NCBI GenBank assembly: GCA_046756405.1
Contig: JBHHWH010000040.1
Span: forward strand, 1-21,285
Direction: 5' to 3'
DNA: 21,285 bases
From: JBHHWH01 sp046756405
GTDB lineage: Bacteria; Actinomycetota; Acidimicrobiia; Spongiisociales; ZC4RG35
The position numbers and the translations under genes were made by a program. Shown here piece after piece: positions 6,719 through 14,169 of this stretch; the first letter of the stretch is position 1, and the number at the start of each line of letters is the position of its first letter. The notes beneath the pieces were generated by a model, which was not told the DNA's origin, ran no database searches, and was given only the letters and a program-made list of their open reading frames with translations.

Positions 6719-9150
6719 TCCCCGATAGGGCGCAGGTCGTTGTTGTGGGTGGGGGGATCGCTGGCTGCTCCATCGCTTACCACCTGGCGAAGCGAGGCGT
6801 CAGCGATGTTGTCGTCCTCGAGCAGAACCAACTCACCGGTGGCACCACATGGCATGCGGCTGGGCTCGTCACACAGCTCAAGTCGTCACGTAGTCTCACA
6901 ACGCTGGCCACCTACACGACGAGGCTGATCGCCTCACTAGAAACCGAGACGGGCCAGGCCACCGGCTACCGGAACACGGGTTCGATACTGGTCGCCTCCG
7001 ATGCTGAGCGGTGGGAGGAGATCATGCGTGGGCTCTCAATGGCTCGCACAGTAGGGGTGGAGATGGCTGAGATCTCGATCGGCGAGGCCAAGGACATGTG
7101 GCCGCTGCTGAACACCGACGATCTCGTCGGGGCGGCATTCATCCCTGGCGACGGAGTGACAAGCCCCGTGGACACGACCATGGCCCTGGCCAAAGGAGCG
7201 CGGGATCGAGGAGTGACCATTGTCGAGGGTGTGGCTGTCACGTCGATTCGCGTCGAAGGCGAGCGCGCCACAGGCGTCGAGACCGAACAGGGTTATATCG
7301 AAGCCGAAACCGTCGTTCTCGCGGCAGGGATCTGGACACGTCACCTCGCCGCGACCGCTGGTGTCAACGTCCCACTTCAGGCATGTGAGCATTTCTACGT
7401 TGTCACCGAGCCAATCGACGGCCTCTCGGTCCAAACGCCGGTATTGCGGGATCCCACGAACCACACCTACTTCAAGGAGGAGACCGGCAAGATCATGGCC
7501 GGGTTCTTCGAGCCTCGCGGCAAGGTATGGAAACTGGATGGGATCCCCCGAGACTTCAGCTTCGGCACCCTGGGAGAAGACTGGGACCACATCGGGCCGA
7601 TCTTCCAGAGATCGATGCATCGAGTGCCCGCATTAAGGGACGTCGGTATTCAGCTTCTCTTCAATGGGCCTGAGGCGTTCACTCCCGACGGGGTCTATTA
7701 CATCGGCGAATCGCCCGAGGTAGATGGCTTGTTTGTGGCGGCCGGGTTCAACTCGGTGGGAATCCAGTCGGCCGGAGGGGTCGGATGGGTGCTGGCGGAC
7801 TGGATTATCGACGGTGATCCCCCGATGGACCTCTGGCCGGTCGATGTCCGCCGGACCATGTCTTTCCAGGCCGATCCTGCCTTTCTCGAAGAGCGAATCC
7901 CCGAGAGTCTTGGGTTGCTCTACGCCATGCATTGGCCTCACCGCGAGTACGAAAGCGGGCGGGATGTCAAGATGTCGCCGCTTCACCAACGTCTCGAACA
8001 GGCCAATGCGGTGTTCGGGTCGATGTCCGGATGGGAGCGACCCAATTGGTACGCCGTCGAGGGCCAACGGCGGTCCTACGAATACTCCTTTGGCAAGCAG
8101 AACTGGTTTGAGAACACGGGCGAGGAGTGCCGCGCCACGCGGAACGCCGTCGCACTGTTCGATCAGGCTTCGTTCGTCAAGTTCGATGTCCGGGGCCCTG
8201 ACGCCCTGGCAGTCCTCAACCATATGTCGAGTGGGGACATTGACGCACCGGTGGGCAAGGTCGTCTACACCCAATGGCTGAACCATCGCGGCGGGATCGA
8301 AGCCGACCTGACCGTTACCCGGCTGGGAGAAGATCGTTTCATGGTCGTCAGCGGAGCTGGCGCCCCAACCCGAGATTGGGCTCACCTTCGCCGCTCTTGC
8401 CGCGGACACGACGTCAGCATCAGAGACATCACCACTGAAACCCCGATGATCGGGGTGATGGGCCCGAACTCCCGACCTCTGCTGTCAACTCTCACCGATG
8501 CCCCCCTTGACAACAAGAGCTTTCCCTTTGGCACAGCTCAGAGGATCACGGTTGCCGGACACGACTTGCTGGCCCTGCGGGTCACATATGTGGGCGAGTT
8601 GGGCTGGGAACTCTACGTTCGTCCCGACGATGCGGTTCCCCTGTTCGATGCCCTCCTCACCGCGGGCGAAGACTATGGGCTGACGCTGGCCGGCTACCAC
8701 GCAATGAACTCGCTCCGTCTCGAAGCGGGATATCGCCACTGGGGCCACGACATCAGCGACGAGGACACACCCTTGGAGGCAGGTCTTGGTTTTGCCGTCT
8801 CATGGGAGAAGCCGGGTGGATTCGTCGGGCGCGAGGCCTTGCTCAGACAGAAGGGGATGCCCCGTTCGAAGAGGCTGATTCAGTTCCGCCTGGAAGACCC
8901 CGATCTGATCCTCTATCACGACGAGCCGATCCTCCGGAATGGCGAGTTGGTAGGTCGAACGACATCAGGGGCGTGGAGTTACACCGAGGACCGCTGTTTG
9001 GCGATGGGTTATGTGAACGCCACCGGCGGCGTTACCCGGGAGTTTCTTGACAGAGGGGATTTCGAGATCGAGGTTGCCGGGAATCTGATCCCGGCGACCG
9101 CCTCGATCCGTTCCTTCTACGACCCTGGCAAAGAGCGGGTGCGTGTCTGA
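6715..9150 (+). CDS. Second FAD-dependent oxidoreductase/GcvT fusion (dimethylglycine/sarcosine dehydrogenase type)
   Basis: This 811-residue paralogue of the first operon gene has the same architecture. The Rossmann motif GGGIAG is at residues 12-17, and TTWHAAG at 44-50 again puts the FAD-attaching His at position 47. In the C-terminal GcvT half, YVGELGWE lies near residue 625 and SLRLEAGYRHWG at about 665-676, closer to the classical aminomethyltransferase consensus than in the first paralogue. The start is a TTG overlapping the upstream stop. It is preferred because no other start codon precedes it in frame and because MIPDRAQVVVVGGG is a typical family N-terminus. Two diverged copies around a methyltransferase suggest successive removal of methyl groups from one substrate, for example a dimethyl and then a monomethyl amine. 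The gene ends the operon, which converges on the minus-strand MarR gene. Confidence 0.88.
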   Translation: MIPDRAQVVVVGGGIAGCSIAYHLAKRGVSDVVVLEQNQLTGGTTWHAAGLVTQLKSSRSLTTLATYTTRLIASLETETGQATGYRNTGSILVASDAERWEEIMRGLSMARTVGVEMAEISIGEAKDMWPLLNTDDLVGAAFIPGDGVTSPVDTTMALAKGARDRGVTIVEGVAVTSIRVEGERATGVETEQGYIEAETVVLAAGIWTRHLAATAGVNVPLQACEHFYVVTEPIDGLSVQTPVLRDPTNHTYFKEETGKIMAGFFEPRGKVWKLDGIPRDFSFGTLGEDWDHIGPIFQRSMHRVPALRDVGIQLLFNGPEAFTPDGVYYIGESPEVDGLFVAAGFNSVGIQSAGGVGWVLADWIIDGDPPMDLWPVDVRRTMSFQADPAFLEERIPESLGLLYAMHWPHREYESGRDVKMSPLHQRLEQANAVFGSMSGWERPNWYAVEGQRRSYEYSFGKQNWFENTGEECRATRNAVALFDQASFVKFDVRGPDALAVLNHMSSGDIDAPVGKVVYTQWLNHRGGIEADLTVTRLGEDRFMVVSGAGAPTRDWAHLRRSCRGHDVSIRDITTETPMIGVMGPNSRPLLSTLTDAPLDNKSFPFGTAQRITVAGHDLLALRVTYVGELGWELYVRPDDAVPLFDALLTAGEDYGLTLAGYHAMNSLRLEAGYRHWGHDISDEDTPLEAGLGFAVSWEKPGGFVGREALLRQKGMPRSKRLIQFRLEDPDLILYHDEPILRNGELVGRTTSGAWSYTEDRCLAMGYVNATGGVTREFLDRGDFEIEVAGNLIPATASIRSFYDPGKERVRV

Positions 9151-9345
9151 GTTGTCCTCACTCCCCTCTACAGCCGCCAAATCCCGCTTTTCGAGTCCGG
9201 CGGCCGCCCGGCTTCACCTAGCCACACCACACCAGACACGAACCCGCCACGAGGAGAACGTTGCGGAAACGACCGGCCGAAGAAGCGATGGAAGGGAGAC
9301 GCAGGAGCGGGGCCCCGGCTGCCGAACAGGGCTTGCTGTCTCCTC

Positions 9346-10004
9346 CTACGTGACTCCATGCGCTACCGAGGCGGTGGCCAAGCAGAGAACCGGTCTCTGG
9401 GCGGGAACACCAGGCGTTTGGTCGCCGCACTCGATTCTCAGGTCGGCGTCGCCGAAGGGGGCGTCAACGAAGGCGCGGCGGTGGGGCCGAGCCGGGTCGG
9501 AGTGGACGTTGGGTCGGAAGTAGACACAGGTGACACACATTCGAGCCACCGGTATCCGACCCTCGGTCTGAAGCTGGCGGATCAGACTCATAGTCGTGCG
9601 CAGTAATGCCTCCTGGTCTGCGATGGGGAGGGAGTCGACGGCCCCGGCAAGGAAGTCGGGCCATCCCGCCAGATGGGCTACCGCCCGGCGACCGTCGGGA
9701 GTGGCTTCGAACAGCACCGCCCGGCCGTCTCCCGGGTCGGTTCGCCGGACAATCAGGCCCTTGGCTTCGGCCGCCGCGGTGAATTCGCTGACGGTGGCGA
9801 TCCCGACACCCAGTTCTTCGGCCAACTCAGTGGCCCGCCTAGGCCCGGTGGCCACGGCTAGCAGGATCTGAGCCTGGGTGGATGAGACACCCCCGGCGCG
9901 GGACCGCTGACCAGCTCGTTTCTCAAGGCCGGACCCAGTTTGGCCAGACCGGTGGCGAGGCGGGTGCTGAGCGGTCCCGGATCGACGGCTCGTTCCGCTA
10001 CCAC
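9346..10004 (-). pseudogene. MarR-family winged-helix regulator with a frameshift
   Basis: From a GTG at 10004 the protein runs through a first helical segment (PLSTRLATGLAKLG) to about residue 37, then loses frame at a run of five C (9890-9894, plus strand). Adding one base restores a standard MarR sequence: STQAQILLAVA, ATELAEELGVG, ATVSEFTAAAEAKGLI and the wing RRTDPGDGRAVL. The C-terminal part carries CVTC and then AFVDAPFGD. In relatives I remember, this tail has further Cys (PHHCAFVDAPFGD) that probably bind metal; here the Cys is Arg. The GTG overlaps the stop of the protoglobin gene (GTGGTAG), so the two formed an operon. Such regulators usually repress their own operon and may sense redox state or metal. 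The homopolymer indel could also be a sequencing error. Confidence 0.68.
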
Positions 10005-10572
10005 TCCTCGGGAGCATAGGTCGGACCCACAATGCCGCCTGGAGCACCACCGACTTGAACCACGCCTGATGCATCGCTTCCACCTCCTCGGGACTGTGGT
10101 CGCCGGTGGTGAGGAACTGGCGCATGGTTGCGGTGATCGGGTAGATGAAAGCCACCATGTAGCGGAGCGGGATCGAGGGCACCGAATCGACCGAGTCGGT
10201 CAGGTTCTTCTTCGCCGAGGTGTGCCGCAGCGCGATCTCCTCCTGGTAGGCGAGCCAGTCCCCGTCCCGGACCTGTCTTCAGGTGCCGAGAATCCACCGT
10301 CCGAACCGGGGCCGCACCGCCTCGAGGTACTCGCCGATCGGCTCCCCGTCGGGAGTGGAGAAGTAGGCGACGAGGTGGGGGTGAGTAGCTACGAACCCGT
10401 ACCAGACATCGAGGATGCCCTCGACTTGGGGTTCGAGGACATCCGCCGCCGCAGCCAGAGCCGCCAAGTCCTCCTCGGATCACAAGACCGACGCCTCCAG
10501 CAAGCCCAACCCGCCCAGTGTCACCGGTGAAGCGTCCACCGCACCGTAGGTGTATCCAGTGATACCGCTCAC
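9998..10572 (-). pseudogene. Protoglobin (sensor-globin family) with two in-frame TGA codons and a late frameshift
   Basis: The conceptual product matches the single-domain haem-binding protoglobin family over its length. SGITGYTYGAV opens it, and VWYGFV with HPHLVAYF, FGRWILGT, LAYQEEIALRHT, AFIYPITAT and MHQAWFKSVVLQAALW follow in family order. The GTG at 10572 has AGGAGA eight bases upstream. In-frame TGA codons stand at codon 31 (10482-10480) and codon 98 (10281-10279). By my recollection codon 98 aligns with Cys101 of Methanosarcina acetivorans protoglobin. After ALWVRP a single missing base shifts the frame; restoring it gives YAPEEW and then TAG at 10000-9998, the normal family end. 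Protoglobins bind O2, CO and NO. Two stops plus an indel argue for a pseudogene, although the rest of the sequence is remarkably well preserved. Confidence 0.78.
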
Positions 10573-10578
10573 AAGCAC

Positions 10579-10698
10579 TCTCCTATGCTTCGGACTCCGA
10601 AGGATCAGACACAGCCAGCCGCGACCACAGGTGCCGGGTTGAGGGCATATAGCCGCACGAGGACGGTGGGCCGGGCAGGGAGTCTTTAGAGTTGCCGG
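10579..10698. promoter_or_regulatory. Divergent promoter region (protoglobin/C45 gene)
   Basis: These 120 bases lie between the divergent protoglobin and C45-type genes and must hold both promoters. On the minus side a ribosome-binding site (AGGAGA, 10584-10579) precedes the GTG. On the plus side no ribosome-binding site lies close to the ATG at 10699. A possible -10 box, TAGAGT (10687-10692), would start the RNA almost at the ATG, which suggests a leaderless transcript, common in actinobacteria. The promoter assignment is weak. Confidence 0.35.
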
Positions 10699-11724
10699 AT
10701 GGGTAGTCGCGTCTCGATCGTCGAGGACAGGATCGGCCCCCTCCCTTGGATTAAGTTGAGCGGTGAACGTGAGGCCGTCTCATTTGCCCTTGGTGAGAGA
10801 TCGGCGGACGAGTTGCGCTCGGTCATTTCCGCTTCCCCCGAGCTGCCGGCTCTGCAGGAGATGATCCGAGAGCCCGGGTTCTCTGAGATCTCCGAGGACA
10901 CCCGGGGCGCTTTTCCCGACCTCGCCCAGGAGGTTGACTCCTTGGCGGCGGGGGCAGGCGTCGACCCAACCGACCTGTGGCTGCTCAACCTGCGGGGCGA
11001 CCTTGGCGTTTGGGGTGAGGGGTGTAGTGACGTGGCGGTGTGGAACGGGGTCTCCCAGCTCATGGCCCACAACGAAGATGGCCATGAGTCCTATTACGGC
11101 AAGTGCGCCGTACTGACCCTCGACATTCCCGGAGATCCGGCGGTCTTCACCTTCTGGTACCCGGGCCTGCTTCCGGGCATATCGTTCTGGTTGAACTCGT
11201 CCGGTTTGGCGGGTGGCGTCAATCACATCCCGTCCCGGCCGGTAGGCGCCGGCGTAGGTCGTCACTTTCTAGCTCGACACCTCTCACGGGCGACGTCAAA
11301 GGCCACGGCCATGTTCGCCGCGGAAGCGACTTCTCTGGCCGGCTGCTATGCGTTCACGTTAGGGACCGGCGGCGATGGCATCTCGCTTCTCGAGGTGAGC
11401 CCAGTAGGCACTTACACCCGGGACGTATCTGGTTCGTCGTGTCATACCAACCACTTCGTCGGGTTGGCGCCGGATATGCCTCCCGATCCGGAAAGCCTGG
11501 ACCGTCTCGCCAGGCTGCAACCTGTGGTCCCCAACCTCGCCTCGGCGGATGACCTTCTCGATGTCATGTCCCGGCCCGGGCTCTGGCGGAACGGTGAGGG
11601 GGCAGGGCAGGTCACCTTGTGCACCTTTGTAGTCGATTTCGTCACGTCACGAGTCCACATCAGACCGAGAGGTGCTGCTAACGGCCGGACCATGTCGTTC
11701 GATGAGCTGTGCTCGGTCACCTGA
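10699..11724 (+). CDS. C45-type autoproteolytic Ntn hydrolase/acyltransferase (acyl-CoA:6-aminopenicillanate acyltransferase family)
   Basis: A 341-residue member of the AAT/C45 family of N-terminal nucleophile hydrolases. Members cleave themselves before a Cys, which then attacks amide bonds. The likely nucleophile is Cys109 in EGCSDVAV, followed at the usual distance by MAHNEDGHE (about residues 122-130) with the conserved Asn. Further family blocks are FTFWYPGLLPG, LNSSGLAGGVNHI and GRHFLARHL, then a strand-rich C-terminus. There is no signal peptide, so it should act in the cytoplasm on an imported compound. The next gene, an RpiR-type regulator, follows within about 90 bases, and an importer operon follows that. 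A plausible role is hydrolysis of an N-acyl or amide form of the transported substrate. The family is quite sure; the substrate is unknown. Confidence 0.78.
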   Translation: MGSRVSIVEDRIGPLPWIKLSGEREAVSFALGERSADELRSVISASPELPALQEMIREPGFSEISEDTRGAFPDLAQEVDSLAAGAGVDPTDLWLLNLRGDLGVWGEGCSDVAVWNGVSQLMAHNEDGHESYYGKCAVLTLDIPGDPAVFTFWYPGLLPGISFWLNSSGLAGGVNHIPSRPVGAGVGRHFLARHLSRATSKATAMFAAEATSLAGCYAFTLGTGGDGISLLEVSPVGTYTRDVSGSSCHTNHFVGLAPDMPPDPESLDRLARLQPVVPNLASADDLLDVMSRPGLWRNGEGAGQVTLCTFVVDFVTSRVHIRPRGAANGRTMSFDELCSVT

Positions 11725-11728
11725 TCGT

Positions 11729-11746
11729 ATGCGATTTTTTTTGCAT
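11729..11746. promoter_or_regulatory. ATGC-T8-GCAT inverted element upstream of the RpiR gene
   Basis: ATGC at 11729-11732 and GCAT at 11743-11746 flank a run of eight T in a GC-rich setting, just after the C45 stop. The T run is the longest in the region. It could be an operator or promoter spacer for the RpiR-type gene, since many RpiR proteins regulate their own operon. A terminator is less likely because no GC-rich stem precedes it. The role is inferred. Confidence 0.3.
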
Positions 11747-11810
11747 TCGAACCTACAGTTGCAATTCTGGTAGCAAGGGCGTTAAGGTCCCTCCCGGCCA
11801 AGGAGGAGCT

Positions 11811-12695
11811 ATCGAGCCTGAGTCGGCACAACCTGTCACCACCTATGCCGAGTTAGTCGCTCATCTCCAAGAAGACTTCGAGCGCTTGACTCCTAGTCAT
11901 CAGAAGATCGCCCGGTTGGTGATGGAAGACCCGACGCGGTGTGCCTTCATGACGATCGGGGAGCTGGCTGGTCAGGTTGGTGTCAACAGTGCCACGGTCA
12001 CCCGATTCGCCACGACGGTGTGCGGCGGTGGCTATCCCCGCTTGGTCGAGTTGTGCCGGGACCATCTGCTCAGCCATACATCGCTCGTGAAGAGGTTTCA
12101 AGACCTCGAGGAAGTTGAGGAAGGCGACCTGATCGACAACGTTGCGGCAAGGGAACAGGCCAACATCGCCTCGACCTTTGCCGGCATCTCGTCCGCTGAC
12201 TGGGACAAGGCCGTCCAGGCCCTCGCCGAGGCCCCCGATCTGCACATCATCGGCCTCAGGAAGAGCTTCTCCATCGCCTACATGCTCTCGTATGCCTTGA
12301 GCCTCATTCGCGAGGGGGTGCACCGGATAGAGTCCGGACCCGCCACCATCCCCGAGCAGGTCCGGGGCATCTCCCCCGGCGACGTGTGCGTGGCCATCTC
12401 GATCCATCGATACACCCGGGACACGATTCGGGTCTTGAAGTTGGCCCGGGACCGGGGGGCGACCACCATCGCCCTTACCGATACTGCTGCCTCCCCCTTG
12501 GCCCGACACGCCGATCTCGCTTTCTACGTCGAGACCGAGAGCGTGGGGATCCTTCGTTCGCTCACCGCATTCATGAGCCTGGTGCAGGCTCTTGCCGCCG
12601 CCACCGCACGAAGGATCGGGGCCGAGACCCGACGGGCGTTGTTGCTGGAGGAAGAGCTCTTGTCAGCTTTCGACACATACGAGCAAGGGCCGTAA
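11811..12695 (+). CDS. MurR/RpiR-family transcriptional regulator with SIS domain
   Basis: The N-terminal domain is an RpiR-type helix-turn-helix: LTPSHQKIARLVMEDP, then MTIGELAGQVGVNSATVTRF as the helix-turn-helix. The C-terminal SIS domain (from LHIIGLRKSFSIA to FMSLVQALAAA) usually binds a phosphosugar or other small effector. Family members of about 280-300 residues regulate nearby catabolic genes. The only ATG/GTG/TTG start in frame is a GTG at 11709, inside the C45 gene, which would add a Cys-rich 34-residue leader unlike the family. A near-perfect ribosome-binding site, AAGGAGG (11800-11806), stands four bases before an in-frame ATC at 11811, so I suggest an ATC start (294 residues). 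The neighbouring importer and CoA genes are the likely targets, with the substrate or its phosphorylated or CoA derivative as effector. Confidence 0.82.
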   Translation: MEPESAQPVTTYAELVAHLQEDFERLTPSHQKIARLVMEDPTRCAFMTIGELAGQVGVNSATVTRFATTVCGGGYPRLVELCRDHLLSHTSLVKRFQDLEEVEEGDLIDNVAAREQANIASTFAGISSADWDKAVQALAEAPDLHIIGLRKSFSIAYMLSYALSLIREGVHRIESGPATIPEQVRGISPGDVCVAISIHRYTRDTIRVLKLARDRGATTIALTDTAASPLARHADLAFYVETESVGILRSLTAFMSLVQALAAATARRIGAETRRALLLEEELLSAFDTYEQGP

Positions 12696-12744
12696 CCGGT
12701 TGCTTGCTCATCCCGGAAAGGAAAGACAAACAAAAGGAGAACGG

Positions 12745-14106
12745 ATGCGATCGAGAATAACGAGGCTTTGGGCGCTCCTGTTTGCGGCAGTCTTGGTAGT
12801 CGCGGCGTGCAGCCCCGCCGGCACGGGGGCCGACACGACCGAGAGCGATACGGGCGGCGCGGACACGACCCAGGCGCCGGAGCCGACTGAGTCACCCGAG
12901 CCTGAGGATGACACGATCAGGATCGGTGGCCTCGGACCACTGTCCGAGCCAGGCACGGTGAACGCCGGTATCGACATGCAATGGGCCATGGAGCTCGCCG
13001 TCGCCGACATCAACGCGGCCGGAGGAGTTCTCGGAAAGCAGCTCGAGCTGTTCTTTGAGGACACCCAGAACCTGCCTGACGTGGCTGCCGCAGTTGCCAA
13101 GAAACTGGTTGAAGAGGTCGGAGTGCACGCTGTGGTGGGTGAGTATCACTCAGGCGCGGCATTGGGCGCCATCCCCACCTTCAATGAGTCGGGCACCCCG
13201 GTCGTGTTCTCCGAGACCTGGAACGACAAGATCACCGGTGGCGACCCTGAAGACCCGGACAATCTCCCGGCACAGCCGCCCACCGTGTTCCGCATCGCAC
13301 CCACCAGCACCTACGCCAGCAATTTCGCCATTGACTGGCTGGTGAACGGTATCGGGGCGAGCAAGGTCGTGCAGGTCTTCGAGGCGACCGACTTCGGCAT
13401 TGGTCAAAACGAGTCTCTTCTCGCTCTTCTAGAAGGCACCGGTATTGCCGTCGAGGCGGTGCAGGTTGAGTTGAATCAGCCTGATTACTCCACGGTGCTC
13501 ACCCGGCTGGCCGAAGAGCACGGCGACGCCGACGTGGTGATCTTCGATGTGACCGGCGACAGCAGCTACGTGGCAGAGCAAAACGCCATCGATGTCGGAC
13601 TCATCGACGACGACACAATATGTTTCGCCAACCAGGTAGCACAGAACTCGGACGCCTTTTGGGCCGCGGTCCCGGACGGTGTCGGATGTGTATTCCGGTT
13701 CGTCGGTCCTGCTCCCAGCGCATACAACGACCTGACCGCTTCGGTGGCCGAACGTTATCGGGCCGAGTTCGGTCAGGAGCCCGCCGCCTGGGTGTTCGAG
13801 GCCTACGACTCGGTGCTGCTCGTTGCCGATGCGATCGAGCGAGCAGGATCCACCGACGCTGCCGCGATTGTTGCCGCGCTGGAAACCACCAGCTTCTTGG
13901 GTGCTCAGGGCCAATACGAGTTCCCCTACGGCTCCGAGAACACAGCGACCCCGGCTGACAAGCCGTGGCTGTGGCACCAGTGGCCCCAGCCAGCGATCTC
14001 GATGCTCCAATACACCGAGGCAGGCCAGTCGGTCAGCGACGCCGCAATCGTGTGGCCAGAGGCAGCCCAAACCCATGGCACTGCTTACATCCCGGTGGAC
14101 CGCTGA
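12745..14106 (+). CDS. Branched-chain amino acid-type ABC transporter substrate-binding lipoprotein
   Basis: A 453-residue binding lipoprotein of the periplasmic-binding Leu/Ile/Val-type (Peripla_BP_6) family. The signal peptide (basic MRSRITR, hydrophobic core) ends in the lipobox VVAAC with the lipid-bearing Cys22. An acidic Thr/Pro/Glu-rich tether to about residue 55 precedes the two-lobed domain, which opens with TIRIGGLGPLSEPG and contains DINAAGGVLGKQLEL. The ATG has AAGGAGA at 12734-12740. In many members of the family the real ligand is an amide, urea or aromatic acid, so leucine should not be assumed. It is the first gene of the importer unit, 49 bases after the RpiR gene and separated from the permease gene by a strong hairpin, which would give more binding protein than permease. 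The open frame extends to 12592, but that extension overlaps the regulator and precedes the lipobox start. Confidence 0.9.
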   Translation: MRSRITRLWALLFAAVLVVAACSPAGTGADTTESDTGGADTTQAPEPTESPEPEDDTIRIGGLGPLSEPGTVNAGIDMQWAMELAVADINAAGGVLGKQLELFFEDTQNLPDVAAAVAKKLVEEVGVHAVVGEYHSGAALGAIPTFNESGTPVVFSETWNDKITGGDPEDPDNLPAQPPTVFRIAPTSTYASNFAIDWLVNGIGASKVVQVFEATDFGIGQNESLLALLEGTGIAVEAVQVELNQPDYSTVLTRLAEEHGDADVVIFDVTGDSSYVAEQNAIDVGLIDDDTICFANQVAQNSDAFWAAVPDGVGCVFRFVGPAPSAYNDLTASVAERYRAEFGQEPAAWVFEAYDSVLLVADAIERAGSTDAAAIVAALETTSFLGAQGQYEFPYGSENTATPADKPWLWHQWPQPAISMLQYTEAGQSVSDAAIVWPEAAQTHGTAYIPVDR

Positions 14107-14116
14107 CACCGACACT

Positions 14117-14148
14117 AGTGCGGGGGTGTAAGTTCACACCCTCGCACT
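14117..14148 (+). terminator. Intercistronic stem-loop between binding-protein and permease genes
   Basis: AGTGCGGGGGTGT (14117-14129) and ACACCCTCGCACT (14136-14148) form a 13-base-pair stem with one G-U pair and a six-base loop (AAGTTC). It starts ten bases after the binding-protein stop. There is no U tract, so it is more likely a partial terminator or an RNA-stabilising 3' structure than a full terminator. Such hairpins commonly raise binding-protein mRNA over permease mRNA. The hairpin is clear; its effect is inferred. Confidence 0.75.
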
Positions 14149-14169
14149 CCGGTTAGTAGTGAGCACAAG

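Noticed and set aside
9151..9345. Terminator between the converging demethylation operon and MarR gene
   Set aside because: GGAGAC/GTCTCC arms and a GGGGCCCC core occur, but spacing and lack of a T run give no convincing terminator.
9346..10182. A single 278-residue protoglobin-MarR fusion protein
   Set aside because: The frame links the globin end to MarR only because of one-base deletions in each gene. The natural globin stop (9998-10000) and MarR start (10004) are visible in the other frames.
10270..10300. Selenocysteine insertion at TGA codon 98 of the protoglobin
   Set aside because: A short ACCTG/CAGGT stem includes the TGA itself, which is not the layout of a bacterial SECIS. A second TGA and a frameshift in the same gene favour decay.
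12592..12744. Extended N-terminus of the binding lipoprotein
   Set aside because: It overlaps the RpiR gene and would bury the signal peptide and lipobox. The ATG at 12745 has AAGGAGA upstream.
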